Source: a virus
Length of the DNA stretch: 50,262 nt
IMG/VR virus record: IMGVR_UViG_3300032213_000265
Coordinates: 1-50,262 of that record
Direction: 5' to 3' (one strand)
The position numbers and the translations under genes are program-made. Within the stretch, counting starts at the first letter, position 1. Each line of letters opens with the position of its first letter. Of the stretch, positions 16,901 to 24,846 are shown piece by piece. Under the pieces are notes generated by a model, which saw nothing but the letters and a program-made list of their open reading frames with translations, was not told the DNA's origin and made no database searches.

Positions 16901-17142
16901 CCTCGTATCACCGCACCTAGCAGGTCACAAGCCATTGCCGATGTCTCCCGCACCTCTCGGCTAAAGCTCTCGTTACCTCGCCAGCTCTTGGCTAGCATGT
17001 CTGCCTTCTGGGCACAGCGTTCACGCTCGTCCTTGCGGATCTGCTCCATGACGGTATACACCCGTGTTGCGTTGACGTCAGCAGACACCGGCGACGCTGA
17101 GAAGCAGAGCATAATCTCATGAGCGAAGTCATCATTTGTCAT
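16897..17142 (-). CDS. Small protein between terS and terL
   Basis: 81 residues. N-terminal FAHEIMLCFSASPVSADVNA, then EQIRKDERERCAQKADMLAK. The E-R-E/R-C-A helix also occurs in two other small proteins upstream (17951-18199 and 18793-19029) and is common in phage accessory proteins. It overlaps both terS (11 bases) and terL (four bases), so it is translated with them. Function unknown. Confidence 0.72.
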   Translation of the reverse strand: MTNDDFAHEIMLCFSASPVSADVNATRVYTVMEQIRKDERERCAQKADMLAKSWRGNESFSREVRETSAMACDLLGAVIRG

Positions 17143-17722
17143 TGGGTCCTCCGGCTTTGCCTAGCAGCTTCTGCATCTGCATCAGCTCGTCGTCAGACAG
17201 GTTGGTGAGGTCTATGGCAGCCAGCGTTATCGGACCACCATCCTTGCCGGTATGCTCCGTGGTCAGCTTATCACCGTAGATCTTCGGCAGCACCTTACTG
17301 AGCATCCACTTGCGCGTGTCAACACGTAGCCGGTTACGAGCGATGGCGTCCGAGGACAGCGGCATCATTATGCTCTTGCGTATACGATTGCCGGTAGCGT
17401 CCAGCATCGGGTTGCCGTCTGGGTCTAGTGCGTCGCATTCGATGAGCGTATGATTTTCGTCGGAGATGGCGACAATTTCTTCCGCCAGCAGCTTGTAGCC
17501 GATTTCGCGCGCATGCGCGTAGTGCTTGCCAAGTCCCTCGGGGTCTTGATTTACCCAGTCCAGAAAACCGGAGGGAGAAGGCATGCCGGCATCAGAGACC
17601 AGAATATTATTCAGACTCCGACCTTTCATAAGCTCCGAGCAGACGTGGTTACCGACAAGCTCCCTGTCAAACTTCCGTGGAGCACCGTTGGGTTTCTTTG
17701 GTTTAATCATCATGTCAGACAT
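17132..17722 (-). CDS. terS: Terminase small subunit (Sf6 gp1-like)
   Basis: 196 residues. N-terminal helix-turn-helix-like region after KPNGAPRKFDRELVGNHVCS (GRSLNNILVSDAGMPSPSGF, LDWV), central oligomerisation helices (AHAREIGYKLLAEEIVAISD, then RNRLRVDTRKWMLSKVLP), then KIYGDKLTTEHTGKDGGPI, which is a signature of Sf6-type small terminases, and a C-terminal helix (DDELMQMQKLLGKAGG) that would contact TerL. It recognises phage DNA for packaging. The repeat-rich region directly upstream (17754-17946) is a candidate binding site. ATG preceded by AAGGAGATAAGC. Confidence 0.9.
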   Translation of the reverse strand: MSDMMIKPKKPNGAPRKFDRELVGNHVCSELMKGRSLNNILVSDAGMPSPSGFLDWVNQDPEGLGKHYAHAREIGYKLLAEEIVAISDENHTLIECDALDPDGNPMLDATGNRIRKSIMMPLSSDAIARNRLRVDTRKWMLSKVLPKIYGDKLTTEHTGKDGGPITLAAIDLTNLSDDELMQMQKLLGKAGGPNDK

Positions 17723-17753
17723 TATAGCTTATCTCCTTAAAAACACCAAAAAA

Positions 17754-17946
17754 GTAATCGTTCGGTTTAATCGTTCGTTCTATAGAGAACACAGCCGAAC
17801 GAACGATTACTTTTACTCACTCTGACGAGCTACGGAGAGAGGCTAAATTGCCCTCTCCTCCGTCCGTCGAGTCGTTTTAGACTGTGATCTACGCCAATCG
17901 TTCGGTCGGTTCTTTTTGTCGAACGATTACCCGAACGAACGATCAC
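17754..17946. repeat. Six ATCGTTCG iterons in two mirrored clusters
   Basis: Non-coding region 17723-17950. Core ATCGTTCG occurs forward at 17757, 17770 and 17897, and inverted (CGAACGAT) at 17800, 17920 and 17936. The wider consensus is about GTAATCGTTCGTTC. The order is ++- then +--, so each cluster is roughly the reverse complement of the other, with about 85 bp between them. Such phased, partly inverted repeats suit a protein-binding array: replication origin, packaging (pac) site or multi-site operator for terS. Confidence 0.85.
17832..17863. other. Hairpin between the two iteron clusters
   Basis: ACGGAGAGAGG at 17832-17842 pairs with CCTCTC-C-TCCGT at 17852-17863 (11 pairs with one bulged C) around a 9-nt loop. 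No T-run follows directly on either strand, so it is not a clean terminator. Its central place inside the mirrored iterons suggests part of the same site. Confidence 0.65.
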
Positions 17947-17950
17947 ACGA

Positions 17951-18199
17951 TTAGTTACGTTGGGATGGGATTCTGTTACGAATTTTCTCTCCCAGTTCTT
18001 CAATATTGGTACAATTGTCAGCCAACGTAGCACAGGCTTCCCGCTCAATCATGATCGCTGTTTTTGTTGTTTCGATTGCCACCGCCATAATTTCAGCTCT
18101 GGCCATCGTGAGAGCTTCATCAAACTCAGTTTGGGTAAACAGCTTATTACCTGTGCCACGGGACATAAATTGTTTTTGGAAGTCAGACATCTCGCTCAT
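17951..18199 (-). CDS. Small protein with EREACA helix
   Basis: 82 residues. Predicted helical: FQKQFMSRGTGNKLFTQTEF, FDEALTMARAEIMAVAIETT, then IEREACATLADN and a short end. ATG at 18199 follows GGAGATAATAT. Its stop borders the iteron region. It is one of three small proteins here with a (D/E)RE(A/R)CA motif. Function unknown. Confidence 0.7.
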   Translation of the reverse strand: MSEMSDFQKQFMSRGTGNKLFTQTEFDEALTMARAEIMAVAIETTKTAIMIEREACATLADNCTNIEELGEKIRNRIPSQRN

Positions 18200-18202
18200 A
18201 TA

Positions 18203-18346
18203 TTATCTCCAGAAAAGATCTAAGTAATCATCGTACGCTGCCCAGCACAGCAGGTATTGCCAACTACGTTGGGGCATACCCATCTCGTAATAAATTTCAG
18301 CAAGGTGTAAGCATAACTCTTTTGTAGGTGGCGGTCTTTCTTTCAT
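18203..18346 (-). CDS. 47-residue protein, unknown
   Basis: Open frame of 47 codons: MKERPPPTKELCLHLAEIYY at the start, then WQYLLCWAAYDDYLDLFWR at the end. Compact, amphipathic, with two Cys. Starts in an ATGA overlap with the gene upstream and ends three bases before the next start, which supports it being translated. No known family. Confidence 0.65.
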   Translation of the reverse strand: MKERPPPTKELCLHLAEIYYEMGMPQRSWQYLLCWAAYDDYLDLFWR

Positions 18347-18486
18347 TTATTCTTCTCCTCAGCTTCAAGCTCCCGCAGGTCGTTGGCGGCATCCGACACC
18401 CCGTGCCAGTCGTTACGAGCAATCATGACCTGCATGTACTCCATCAAAATTGCTCGTTGTGTTTCGTAGTCTGTGTAATCTTTCAT
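18343..18486 (-). CDS. 47-residue conserved small phage protein
   Basis: Begins MKDYTDYETQRAILMEYMQV and ends WHGVSDAANDLRELEAEEKN. The 'DWHGVxDAAxDLRELEA' phrase is one I recognise from short proteins of many phages of Gram-negative hosts, without function. Overlaps neighbours at both ends by ATGA junctions. Confidence 0.75.
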   Translation of the reverse strand: MKDYTDYETQRAILMEYMQVMIARNDWHGVSDAANDLRELEAEEKNK

Positions 18487-18662
18487 GGCTTTTCCTTTAT
18501 CCACGCATCAACTCTGTACCATCCATCAGGCGTTATTTCATCTTCAGCTAATCTGGCGCGAAGTGCGGCATGTGCTTTCTTTTGCTTTTCTCCCCACCCA
18601 TACTCATCATAAAAAATGTCTAGCGCATCCAACGCCATCTTAAATAATTCGCGATCAGTCAT
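18483..18662 (-). CDS. Small protein of about 59 residues, unknown
   Basis: MTDRELFKMALDALDIFYDE, then KAHAALRARLAEDE and a short tail with DGWYRVDAWIKEKP. It looks like a small helical accessory protein. Start chosen at 18662 because GGAG lies six to seven bases upstream; an in-frame ATG at 18680 would add MVMERF without a ribosome site. Overlaps neighbours. Confidence 0.7.
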   Translation of the reverse strand: MTDRELFKMALDALDIFYDEYGWGEKQKKAHAALRARLAEDEITPDGWYRVDAWIKEKP

Positions 18663-18790
18663 AAAACGCTCCATAACCATTTGATGTACTTCGCTATCAA
18701 AACCCCAGCGGTGCTAGCCATAAATACAAATGTGACTATTACCACTAGGCCGTAAATATGCTGCAATATTTCTTTTCCCATTTCATTCAT
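18659..18790 (-). CDS. Single-pass membrane peptide
   Basis: 43 residues from ATG at 18790 (GGGGG upstream): MNEMGKEILQHIYGLVVIVT leads into a long hydrophobic helix (VTFVFMASTAGVLIAKYIKW). One transmembrane segment, short C-terminal WLWSVL. An upstream in-frame start at 18844 lies within the previous gene and is less likely. Function unknown; small membrane peptides of this kind may modulate host envelope or exclusion. Confidence 0.6.
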   Translation of the reverse strand: MNEMGKEILQHIYGLVVIVTFVFMASTAGVLIAKYIKWLWSVL

Positions 18791-18792
18791 CC

Positions 18793-19029
18793 CTACCCCC
18801 TTGCGCGGATAGCGGCGGCTTTTTCGCGGTAGTAGCGCACACATACTGACGGTTCATGATCGCGCTCTGCATCTTCCGCCATTTCGTCTAACACATTCGC
18901 ACACGCTTCGCGCTCCGATGCTGCGACTAAAGCAGCAAATTGCTTAAGCTCTTTAATTGTTTTTTCCCAGCCTTCTACACCCCAACCATTGGCTTTTTTG
19001 TATAGCTCAATAACTTTTTCGTCAGTCAT
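18793..19029 (-). CDS. Small protein with EREACA helix
   Basis: 78 residues: KVIELYKKANGWGVEGWEKT, then LVAASEREACANVLDEMAED and a C-terminal YYREKAAAIRARG. The EREACA...AAIRxR arrangement is widespread in small phage proteins of unknown role. Starts in an ATGA overlap with the regulator gene. Confidence 0.72.
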   Translation of the reverse strand: MTDEKVIELYKKANGWGVEGWEKTIKELKQFAALVAASEREACANVLDEMAEDAERDHEPSVCVRYYREKAAAIRARG

Positions 19030-19280
19030 ACGTCAGGATCCTTTCTTTTAACTTTCTGTTTAAACCAAGATCTAATCTGCTCAATAGGTAACCCTGTGCG
19101 GTCGTATACCACCAGCGTCATTTTCGGTGTCAACCCCAACGTATCATTGTTAATGCGACTTATAGTTGACGGTGAAGAATGTAGAAACTTTGCAAGGTCT
19201 TGGTCTGTTTCTAATTCATACGCATCTTTAATATGCTCAAACAATTTGTTTGATTTATAAGTGTCGTTAAAGTTGATCAT
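19026..19280 (-). CDS. Cro/C1-type helix-turn-helix regulator
   Basis: 84 residues. ELETDQDLAKFLHSSPSTIS contains the HTH: first helix DLAKFL, turn HSSP, recognition helix STISRINND, followed by LGLTPKMTLVVYDRTGLP, matching small XRE/Cro family repressors. It has no dimerisation or protease domain, so it resembles a Cro-type switch. It is the only clear HTH regulator of the leftward unit and a natural candidate to bind one of the dyads at 24912-24984 or 31535-31556. Coupled to the downstream gene. Confidence 0.8.
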   Translation of the reverse strand: MINFNDTYKSNKLFEHIKDAYELETDQDLAKFLHSSPSTISRINNDTLGLTPKMTLVVYDRTGLPIEQIRSWFKQKVKRKDPDV

Positions 19281-19282
19281 TT

Positions 19283-19888
19283 TTATTCTTTCAGTATCAA
19301 TTTGTCTTGTCTAAACTTCTCATTTTCAACTTTACGTTCTAATTCAGTAAAAGCTTTACTGGCTCGGAGCTTAGCAGTCAGCGCATTGTTTTGGTGAATA
19401 CGGTCAACCATTATCTTATTCATCTCACCTACAGGGTACTTAATTAGAACGTAAGCTACATAACGGTCGCCTTCAAGCAGCAGCTTTGCGTCTTCCTGCT
19501 CAACTCCTGGCAGTTCAACTAGCAGGGCATCCTGAGACGTAACGATAGAGGCATTGTTAGAGACGTCTGGGTTATATCCCACTTCGTCCATAAACAAACG
19601 CATAGTAGCGTTAATTTCACCTTGAATAGCGACCGCCAACTGAGCACGGGCAAGCATGTGAGCCTTGTTGACTGCCATTTGCATGTCACGACTGCGTGCT
19701 ACAGCTTTCTCATAGACTGCGGTGCTGTCTTTAGGCGGTGTAAGGTACCACTTAGGCGTATTGTCAAGAGTCTTAGCCATCTCTTTTTTAATCTCTTCTT
19801 TCTCAGCTTTGAGAGCTTCAAAGGATCCTGGCTTAACTGAGCTGCAAGCAGCTAGTACGAGTACTGAGAGTAATAATAAAGCTTTCAT
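19283..19888 (-). CDS. Outer-membrane lipoprotein, LPP20-like
   Basis: 201 residues from ATG at 19888. Signal sequence MKALLLLSVLVLAACSS with lipobox LAAC and lipidation Cys at residue 15. The mature part has a charged helix, WYLTPPKDSTAVYEKAVARS, then AVNKAHMLARAQLAVAIQGE, YVAYVLIKYPVG and a helical end. This ordering (W-x-x-x-P-P start, Ala-rich helix of 'A...AR.QLA..I' type, 'Y.VLV..P' strand) matches the LPP20/FlgP lipoprotein group of proteobacteria. In hosts such proteins sit in the outer membrane, some around the flagellar base. In a phage it may alter the cell surface or block superinfection; that is inference. A longer reading from 19939 lacks a signal at its N-terminus. Confidence 0.78.
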   Translation of the reverse strand: MKALLLLSVLVLAACSSVKPGSFEALKAEKEEIKKEMAKTLDNTPKWYLTPPKDSTAVYEKAVARSRDMQMAVNKAHMLARAQLAVAIQGEINATMRLFMDEVGYNPDVSNNASIVTSQDALLVELPGVEQEDAKLLLEGDRYVAYVLIKYPVGEMNKIMVDRIHQNNALTAKLRASKAFTELERKVENEKFRQDKLILKE

Positions 19889-19904
19889 GTTATATCTTTC
19901 TAAG

Positions 19905-20687
19905 TTATTTAAGTTCTTTTTTCGGTACTGACCAAACAAAATACGGCATTTTGATTATCCTGCGGTCTTTCTTTGGAATCTCCTGCAACCTCTGGTTAAA
20001 CTCATGCAGGGTAAAGCTCTCCCTGAATGTTACTTCTGTTTTTGTTGCTACGGCTATAATTGTTTCACTTGCAAGGTCACCTACGACAGCGTTTCTTTTT
20101 GGAAACCTGACGAGCATTTTGTAATTCTCAGACGGGAAGTAAGCTTCCCTAGTGATGCGTTGGCTAGGTTGGTAGCGACTAGGGTACAGCAGTTTGATCT
20201 GGTCTCGCTCGTCTTCATAGGGAGAGTACAAGAACAGATTCAAATACATTGGCTGGTTTGATTTAGCCTTTATGTTGAGCTGATCACCGTCGTAAAGTTT
20301 ATTTTGAACCAATCTAACGTCTGGGTCAAAGGTATTGTCAACAGGTGACTTGTCTTTGAAGATGTCAACTTCTAAAGACACAGTACAAGAGCCGTTCAAC
20401 ACGAGCTGCTTTATGTTCCTAACCCCAGTCACCATACCGTCTGTTTGAGACATAGAAGTCTGAGCGTATTGGCATGCGTCTACGTTCTTGTCGTTGCAGA
20501 TTTGAACCTTTGAGACCGTGATTGATTCACCGGCAACTTTAACTAGAGCATTCTCAATAGCTCGGTCTTGTGCAGACTTACATGCTGCTTTCTCAGAGGT
20601 CTCCGGACCAAAAACTTCTTTACCTGCAGTAGCATGCCACTCAGCATGAGCGGTAGATGCGATTAGTAACAGTAGAATGTATTTCAT
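19905..20687 (-). CDS. Secreted periplasmic protein with DUF4384-like domain
   Basis: 260 residues from ATG at 20687 (ATGA overlap). Signal peptide MKYILLLLIASTAHA cut before EWHATAG. N-terminal part (~25-130) has KSAQDRAIENALVKVAGESI, like the FlgT/LPP20-type helical region, with Cys pairs (QICNDKNVDACQYA) suited to a periplasmic disulfide. C-terminal part has LYDGDQLNIKAKSNQPMYLN, LLYPSRYQPSQRI, which is the DUF4384 pattern. It is paired with the lipoprotein downstream, as host envelope genes often are. Likely a morphogenetic-independent 'moron' that modifies the infected cell's envelope. Family recognition is by remembered motif. Confidence 0.75.
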   Translation of the reverse strand: MKYILLLLIASTAHAEWHATAGKEVFGPETSEKAACKSAQDRAIENALVKVAGESITVSKVQICNDKNVDACQYAQTSMSQTDGMVTGVRNIKQLVLNGSCTVSLEVDIFKDKSPVDNTFDPDVRLVQNKLYDGDQLNIKAKSNQPMYLNLFLYSPYEDERDQIKLLYPSRYQPSQRITREAYFPSENYKMLVRFPKRNAVVGDLASETIIAVATKTEVTFRESFTLHEFNQRLQEIPKKDRRIIKMPYFVWSVPKKELK

Positions 20688-20887
20688 ATTCTCCTCTGGC
20701 ATACAAAAGCTTCATGACCTACACGGAAAGCTCCGGCGTATTTGCAGTCACCAATTACACGACCCTCAATCTGCACTTGACCAATCCAAATACCTAGGCA
20801 AAATGCAACCACGGCAGCTAATGATTTAGCCCATGTAGCGTGCACCCAATCAAGCACCTGTTTATAGGTGATTGTTTCAAGCATCAT
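20684..20887 (-). CDS. Small single-pass membrane protein
   Basis: 67 residues. MMLETITYKQVLDWVHATWA, then a hydrophobic stretch SLAAVVAFCLGIWIGQVQI, and a short part with CKYAGAFRVGHEAFVCQRR containing two Cys. One transmembrane helix with the Cys-bearing end probably periplasmic. It is coupled by overlaps to the primase-helicase upstream and to the secreted protein downstream, and may work with the two envelope proteins. Confidence 0.72.
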   Translation of the reverse strand: MMLETITYKQVLDWVHATWAKSLAAVVAFCLGIWIGQVQIEGRVIGDCKYAGAFRVGHEAFVCQRRI

Positions 20888-22995
20888 ATTCCGTACCTTC
20901 CTTTTTCAATCGCTGCTATTACGTCTTCATCCACACGCAGGTAATGATTTGCGCGTCCCTTTGGAACTTCCAATTCAACTCTTATCAGGCTACCGTCATT
21001 TAGCAGACTCGTTATTGCTCTTTCTTTTCGCTCTTGAGAACCTTTTACACCACCTTGGTTAGCCGGTAGTCTTTCATAGTGAGAACGTGAGCGACCAGGA
21101 TCTTTACGTACGAGGTCAGTTATCTCATCACAGAGCATGTTCCACACTTCTAACTCTTTGGCTTCCTTACGATCTTCTTTAAGCTGCGCACGTTCGCCGG
21201 TCTTGAGGGGTCTAGCGACTGAGTGAGAGAACCAGATCTCTTTGTCGTAACCTAGAACATCTTTATGCGTCTCTTTGTTTTGAATAAGGTCGAATGTCAA
21301 CTCATGGAAGGCAACAGGGAACCTGATCTTTAGAGCCTTTAACACCCGTGGGGCATCATTGTCTTCACCGTCTTTAAACACTGTGTAAACACCTTGAGCA
21401 TCACCTGTCCAAGCAGACGCACCGCGAGGTGAGAGCAGGTCAGATTCACCCATACCGTGTGTTTTGGAAGTGTGACTGACGATGATGACGGGGAAGGCTG
21501 AGAAGGATTGCTTTATGTACGCCATTGCCCGACCGACTTCAGCGTTGTCGTTCTCGTTTTCTAAATCAAACACTGCGTTGGCGGTGTCAAATATTACGAG
21601 CGGTAAAGCAGAGTACATTTCACCGTTAGCTTTCTTGTTGTCAACTGTCCACTCTTTGTACTCGTCTGCTACTTGAGAAACTATCTTAGGGTCTAAGCGT
21701 TGTGCAGCTATAACTCTGACCCGTGAATCAAAGTCAGCAGTGCCCATGCCAGTATAACCCCATGAATATAACGAGTAGATAACACGTTGTACTTGAATCA
21801 CAGACTCAGTTATTATAATTACGTTACGCCGTACAGAGGGACGCAAAGCGTAGTCAGTAGGACACAAGTGAGCGGTAGCTAGAGCCATCGGCACTATGAG
21901 AGTTGTCTTACCTACACCAGGAGCACCGGCTACCACGTTGACGCCAGTTGACATAAAGTCATCGTAAACATATTCAAAGACGGTAACACGGGATGCACCA
22001 GAGTCTGTTGAGCGTTTGAGACTGAGAGGATGAACAGAGCCGCTAGTAGTTTCAGGTTTACTATTCCCTGCCCAACCGTTATCAATCGCCATGCGGAAAA
22101 TTGAGCGGTAAGTTATGCTATGGGGTTGGTCTAAGTCTCTTTCCCACTTACGTCGTTGGGCACTAGCGTCAAACTTATCACTACGGGATGACCATTCAGT
22201 CCAGACTTTGTACCCGTTCTCACCGTATGATTTAAGCACCATACCGACGTTGACCCATGTAGTATAATCATCAGCGTCAACGTGACGTAATGCCGAGCGT
22301 AAATCATCAAACGTCTGGGCAGTCGCTACAGGCACCCCTCCGCGTTCAGTCAGGCTATAATCGACTGTGGTGCGTGCCTTGCCCGCTATAAGCGAAGGGA
22401 GAGGGGAAGGTCTTGCCGGTTTAGATTGAGAAAGCGGAGAGCGTCCGGCTTCCCACCTATAAACCCCAGAGGGTCCGAGTGAGGGAGCGACACAAATATA
22501 ACCGTTGTGTTTCAGGTCTAACCCTGCGCCGAGAGAACCAGGGAATGATAACTCTGGGTCAGCTACAAACAGGCGATGTTCACCGCCACCTTGAGTTATA
22601 GCAGTACAGTCGGAATGTAACACCCCGTGTTCTGCCTCTAAGGTGGCTAGAGACTCCCGACCGCCGTTCTGTGGGTCTATGTCTAGGGCGATTAGTCCGG
22701 ACGTAGAGAGGGATATTCCTATACCTGCGTCAGGATCTTCTGCCCACCAGTTGCGTATTGTTTGTTCGTCTACTGTTGAGTCTTGATGCCCATGGGGTAC
22801 GAGGTTAGCTTGAGGATGCTTACCAGCTTTGTGACCGGAAGCGTCATTCGGCAAACCACAGCGGCACTGTCCGTTGTCATCAACTGACCAGACAGGCAAC
22901 ACGTACCAACCCAATTTAGAATACGCAAGCGCATAGTCTAAAGTTGTTGGAGCCTTATCAACGAGACCGAATTTATTCGTCTGCTTCACCACCAT
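20884..22995 (-). CDS. Bifunctional prim-pol primase - RecA-like helicase
   Basis: 703 residues. N-terminal prim-pol domain (~20-200): WYVLPVW, AGKHPQ, catalytic-type DID in LIALDIDPQNGG, and GGGEHRLF. Then a PriCT-2-like segment (~230-305) with DDYTTWVNVGMVLKSYGENG. Then a RecA/AAA_25-type ATPase (~335-590): Walker A GAPGVGKTT, Walker B-type LPLVIFDTANAVFD, IIVSHTSKTHG and sensor region. The C-terminal tail is a winged-helix-like end. It would lay primers and unwind DNA at the fork with the family-B polymerase. GAGGAG precedes the ATG; it overlaps the zinc protein by 23 bases. Confidence 0.88.
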   Translation of the reverse strand: MVVKQTNKFGLVDKAPTTLDYALAYSKLGWYVLPVWSVDDNGQCRCGLPNDASGHKAGKHPQANLVPHGHQDSTVDEQTIRNWWAEDPDAGIGISLSTSGLIALDIDPQNGGRESLATLEAEHGVLHSDCTAITQGGGEHRLFVADPELSFPGSLGAGLDLKHNGYICVAPSLGPSGVYRWEAGRSPLSQSKPARPSPLPSLIAGKARTTVDYSLTERGGVPVATAQTFDDLRSALRHVDADDYTTWVNVGMVLKSYGENGYKVWTEWSSRSDKFDASAQRRKWERDLDQPHSITYRSIFRMAIDNGWAGNSKPETTSGSVHPLSLKRSTDSGASRVTVFEYVYDDFMSTGVNVVAGAPGVGKTTLIVPMALATAHLCPTDYALRPSVRRNVIIITESVIQVQRVIYSLYSWGYTGMGTADFDSRVRVIAAQRLDPKIVSQVADEYKEWTVDNKKANGEMYSALPLVIFDTANAVFDLENENDNAEVGRAMAYIKQSFSAFPVIIVSHTSKTHGMGESDLLSPRGASAWTGDAQGVYTVFKDGEDNDAPRVLKALKIRFPVAFHELTFDLIQNKETHKDVLGYDKEIWFSHSVARPLKTGERAQLKEDRKEAKELEVWNMLCDEITDLVRKDPGRSRSHYERLPANQGGVKGSQERKERAITSLLNDGSLIRVELEVPKGRANHYLRVDEDVIAAIEKGRYGI

Positions 22996-23281
22996 CGGTC
23001 TCCTCGTCAGGTGCGTTCTTATTCTGATACGGTCTTACTGCGTGTAACGCACAAGACAGAACAGTACAGTGTGTTATCTCTTCTCGGTCATAGCTGCAAC
23101 ACTGCAGACATTTGACACGGATAGCCACACTGCGAGGCACTTGACCGAGCAGCGATCTTTTGGTAGCGATTTTATGTTTTTCAGGAACACTCTTCTCAAG
23201 GTATATCTCAATGTACTGTCGTTGATGCGGCAGCAGTGAGCGTTCCTCTTTGAATCGGCTCCTTCTCATAGTATCGGTCAT
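22973..23281 (-). CDS. Cys-rich zinc-binding small protein
   Basis: About 102 residues from ATG at 23281 (CGGAGA upstream). Basic helical half (MRRSRFKEERSLLPHQRQYI) followed by a zinc motif: VKCLQCCSYDREEITHC, then LSCALHAVRPYQNK. The C-x2-CC...C-x4/5-C-x-LHxxRPY arrangement is a common short phage/bacterial zinc site of unknown role. It lies between the helicase and primase genes, so a replication-associated role is plausible. An in-frame start at 23326 would lie inside the helicase gene and lacks an SD. Confidence 0.78.
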   Translation of the reverse strand: MTDTMRRSRFKEERSLLPHQRQYIEIYLEKSVPEKHKIATKRSLLGQVPRSVAIRVKCLQCCSYDREEITHCTVLSCALHAVRPYQNKNAPDEETDGGEADE

Positions 23282-23298
23282 TATATTTTTTCTCCGAG

Positions 23299-24846
23299 TT
23301 AGAAAAGTTCTTCGATTACATTCCAATACCGCCCAGACTTACGAGCGATAACCTGTTGAGGTGGTGTACTGTTACGTACCTGCCAGATTACTTTTGCGGC
23401 AGGGGAAGGTAAGTATACCGCCAAATGTCTATTTTTGAAAAATGCTTGGTCAACTCCCCTAGGAGCCTCAGTGTGTACAAACGTAGAAGCATCTATCCTT
23501 ACGTTGTCAACAGTAGTGCAAGCGTATTGAACAAGCAGCACTTGCTTAGAATGACTTTTAGTTTTAATCGGCACCGCTGAAATTGAGTTGACCGTCAACG
23601 TGAGGCAACTGCCGTCAATAACTTCTTTACCCGTCATAGGGTCAACTGGTACTAAGTTACGAACTCCTGGTAGTAATTTGCGAGTCTTTTTAACGTATGG
23701 CTTTCTAATTTCATCAGCCGGTACCTGCTCAACGACGTCAAGACCTATTTCACGGACGTAATTGTCAAGCATGTCAACACCGCCCAACCGCTGGTAGTTA
23801 CCGACGTAATCCAGCACAAGACAGTTCTTTTTGTCTTTGTATAGGCGTGTACCCCGACCTTGTATTTGAACCCACAGAGAGGAGGATAGAGTAGGTCTCA
23901 GGCACACTATGCAGTCTAGTGGGGGAAAGTCAAAGCCGGTGGTAATTGTATCAACTGAGCAGAGCACCCGTAAGCTGCCTGCGTACATGTCCAATAAAAT
24001 TTCATCTCGATGTTGCTTACTCGTACCGCCTGTCATAACGTCAACTGTCCAACCTGTAGTTTCACGTATTATGTCAGCAGTCTTCATAGCTGACTTTATA
24101 GTTGGGCAGTACACAGCAATATGCTTACGGTTGTGGGCTAAACTGTGAATAGACTCAGCTACAACCCTAAGCCATTTTTCAGTAGCAAGCTCTTCAACGT
24201 CTAGCTGAGAGAAGTCACCGTTGTTAACGTCTGCTTTTTCTAAATCTAACTGGTATTCTGTTTCAACACCGATTAAAAGAGAAAGATAACCTTCTTCCAC
24301 TGCTTTGAGTACAGGGTAAGCGTAAGCGAGATTGTTGAATATAAAATGGTTCTTATCTCCGTATATGAGACCGTTATCCATTCGCCATGGAGTAGCAGTC
24401 ATACCGAGACGTTTTGCATTAGGGTATTCTAAAAAGATTTCACTGTACATTGTAGATTGATTAGTACCGTGAGGAACCCTGTGCGCTTCATCAATTATGA
24501 TGAGGTCTGGGTCAGCTATGAGCTTATCTATAGCCGGTTTGCGTATACTTTGAACTGTAGCAAAGGTAACACGGTTCTCATAGTTAGCCATGCCCATTCC
24601 TGAGCAGACTATGCCAGGACTGTCGCCGGTAAACTTTTTATACGCTATAGCATTCTGCCCAACGAGCTGTTGAACGTGGGTCAGGATCCAAACATTAAGC
24701 TGTTTTTTCTCATAGTGAGACGCTATAGCGGCAATAATGAGAGATTTACCCGTACCCGTAGCTAATTGCAGTACAGGGTTATCACCGGACTCTAGGTGAT
24801 GTAGAGCACGTTGATAGGCGTCTAGCTGATAAGGACGAAGTTTCAC
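23299..24846 (-). CDS. SF2 DEAD/DEAH-box helicase
   Basis: 515 residues. Motif I ATGTGKS (about 29-35), II DEAH, III TATPWR, V-type TITTGFDFPP, VI QIQGRGTRL, all of superfamily 2. About 400-515 is a small extra domain with no motif recognised. Similar to UvsW/RecG-like or type III restriction-like phage helicases used in recombination-dependent replication. It begins with GTG at 24846 and the MKLRPYQ start matches the usual helicase N-terminus. No Shine-Dalgarno is visible: the GTG directly follows one arm of a 14-bp inverted repeat, so expression may depend on a structured or leaderless message. Confidence 0.9.
   Translation of the reverse strand: MKLRPYQLDAYQRALHHLESGDNPVLQLATGTGKSLIIAAIASHYEKKQLNVWILTHVQQLVGQNAIAYKKFTGDSPGIVCSGMGMANYENRVTFATVQSIRKPAIDKLIADPDLIIIDEAHRVPHGTNQSTMYSEIFLEYPNAKRLGMTATPWRMDNGLIYGDKNHFIFNNLAYAYPVLKAVEEGYLSLLIGVETEYQLDLEKADVNNGDFSQLDVEELATEKWLRVVAESIHSLAHNRKHIAVYCPTIKSAMKTADIIRETTGWTVDVMTGGTSKQHRDEILLDMYAGSLRVLCSVDTITTGFDFPPLDCIVCLRPTLSSSLWVQIQGRGTRLYKDKKNCLVLDYVGNYQRLGGVDMLDNYVREIGLDVVEQVPADEIRKPYVKKTRKLLPGVRNLVPVDPMTGKEVIDGSCLTLTVNSISAVPIKTKSHSKQVLLVQYACTTVDNVRIDASTFVHTEAPRGVDQAFFKNRHLAVYLPSPAAKVIWQVRNSTPPQQVIARKSGRYWNVIEELF

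Noticed and set aside
17830-18048. 72-codon frame on the minus strand through the iteron region
   Set aside because: It runs across the repeats and hairpin and out of frame with the 82-residue gene; sequence is low-information Arg/Thr text created by the repeats, and there is no SD.
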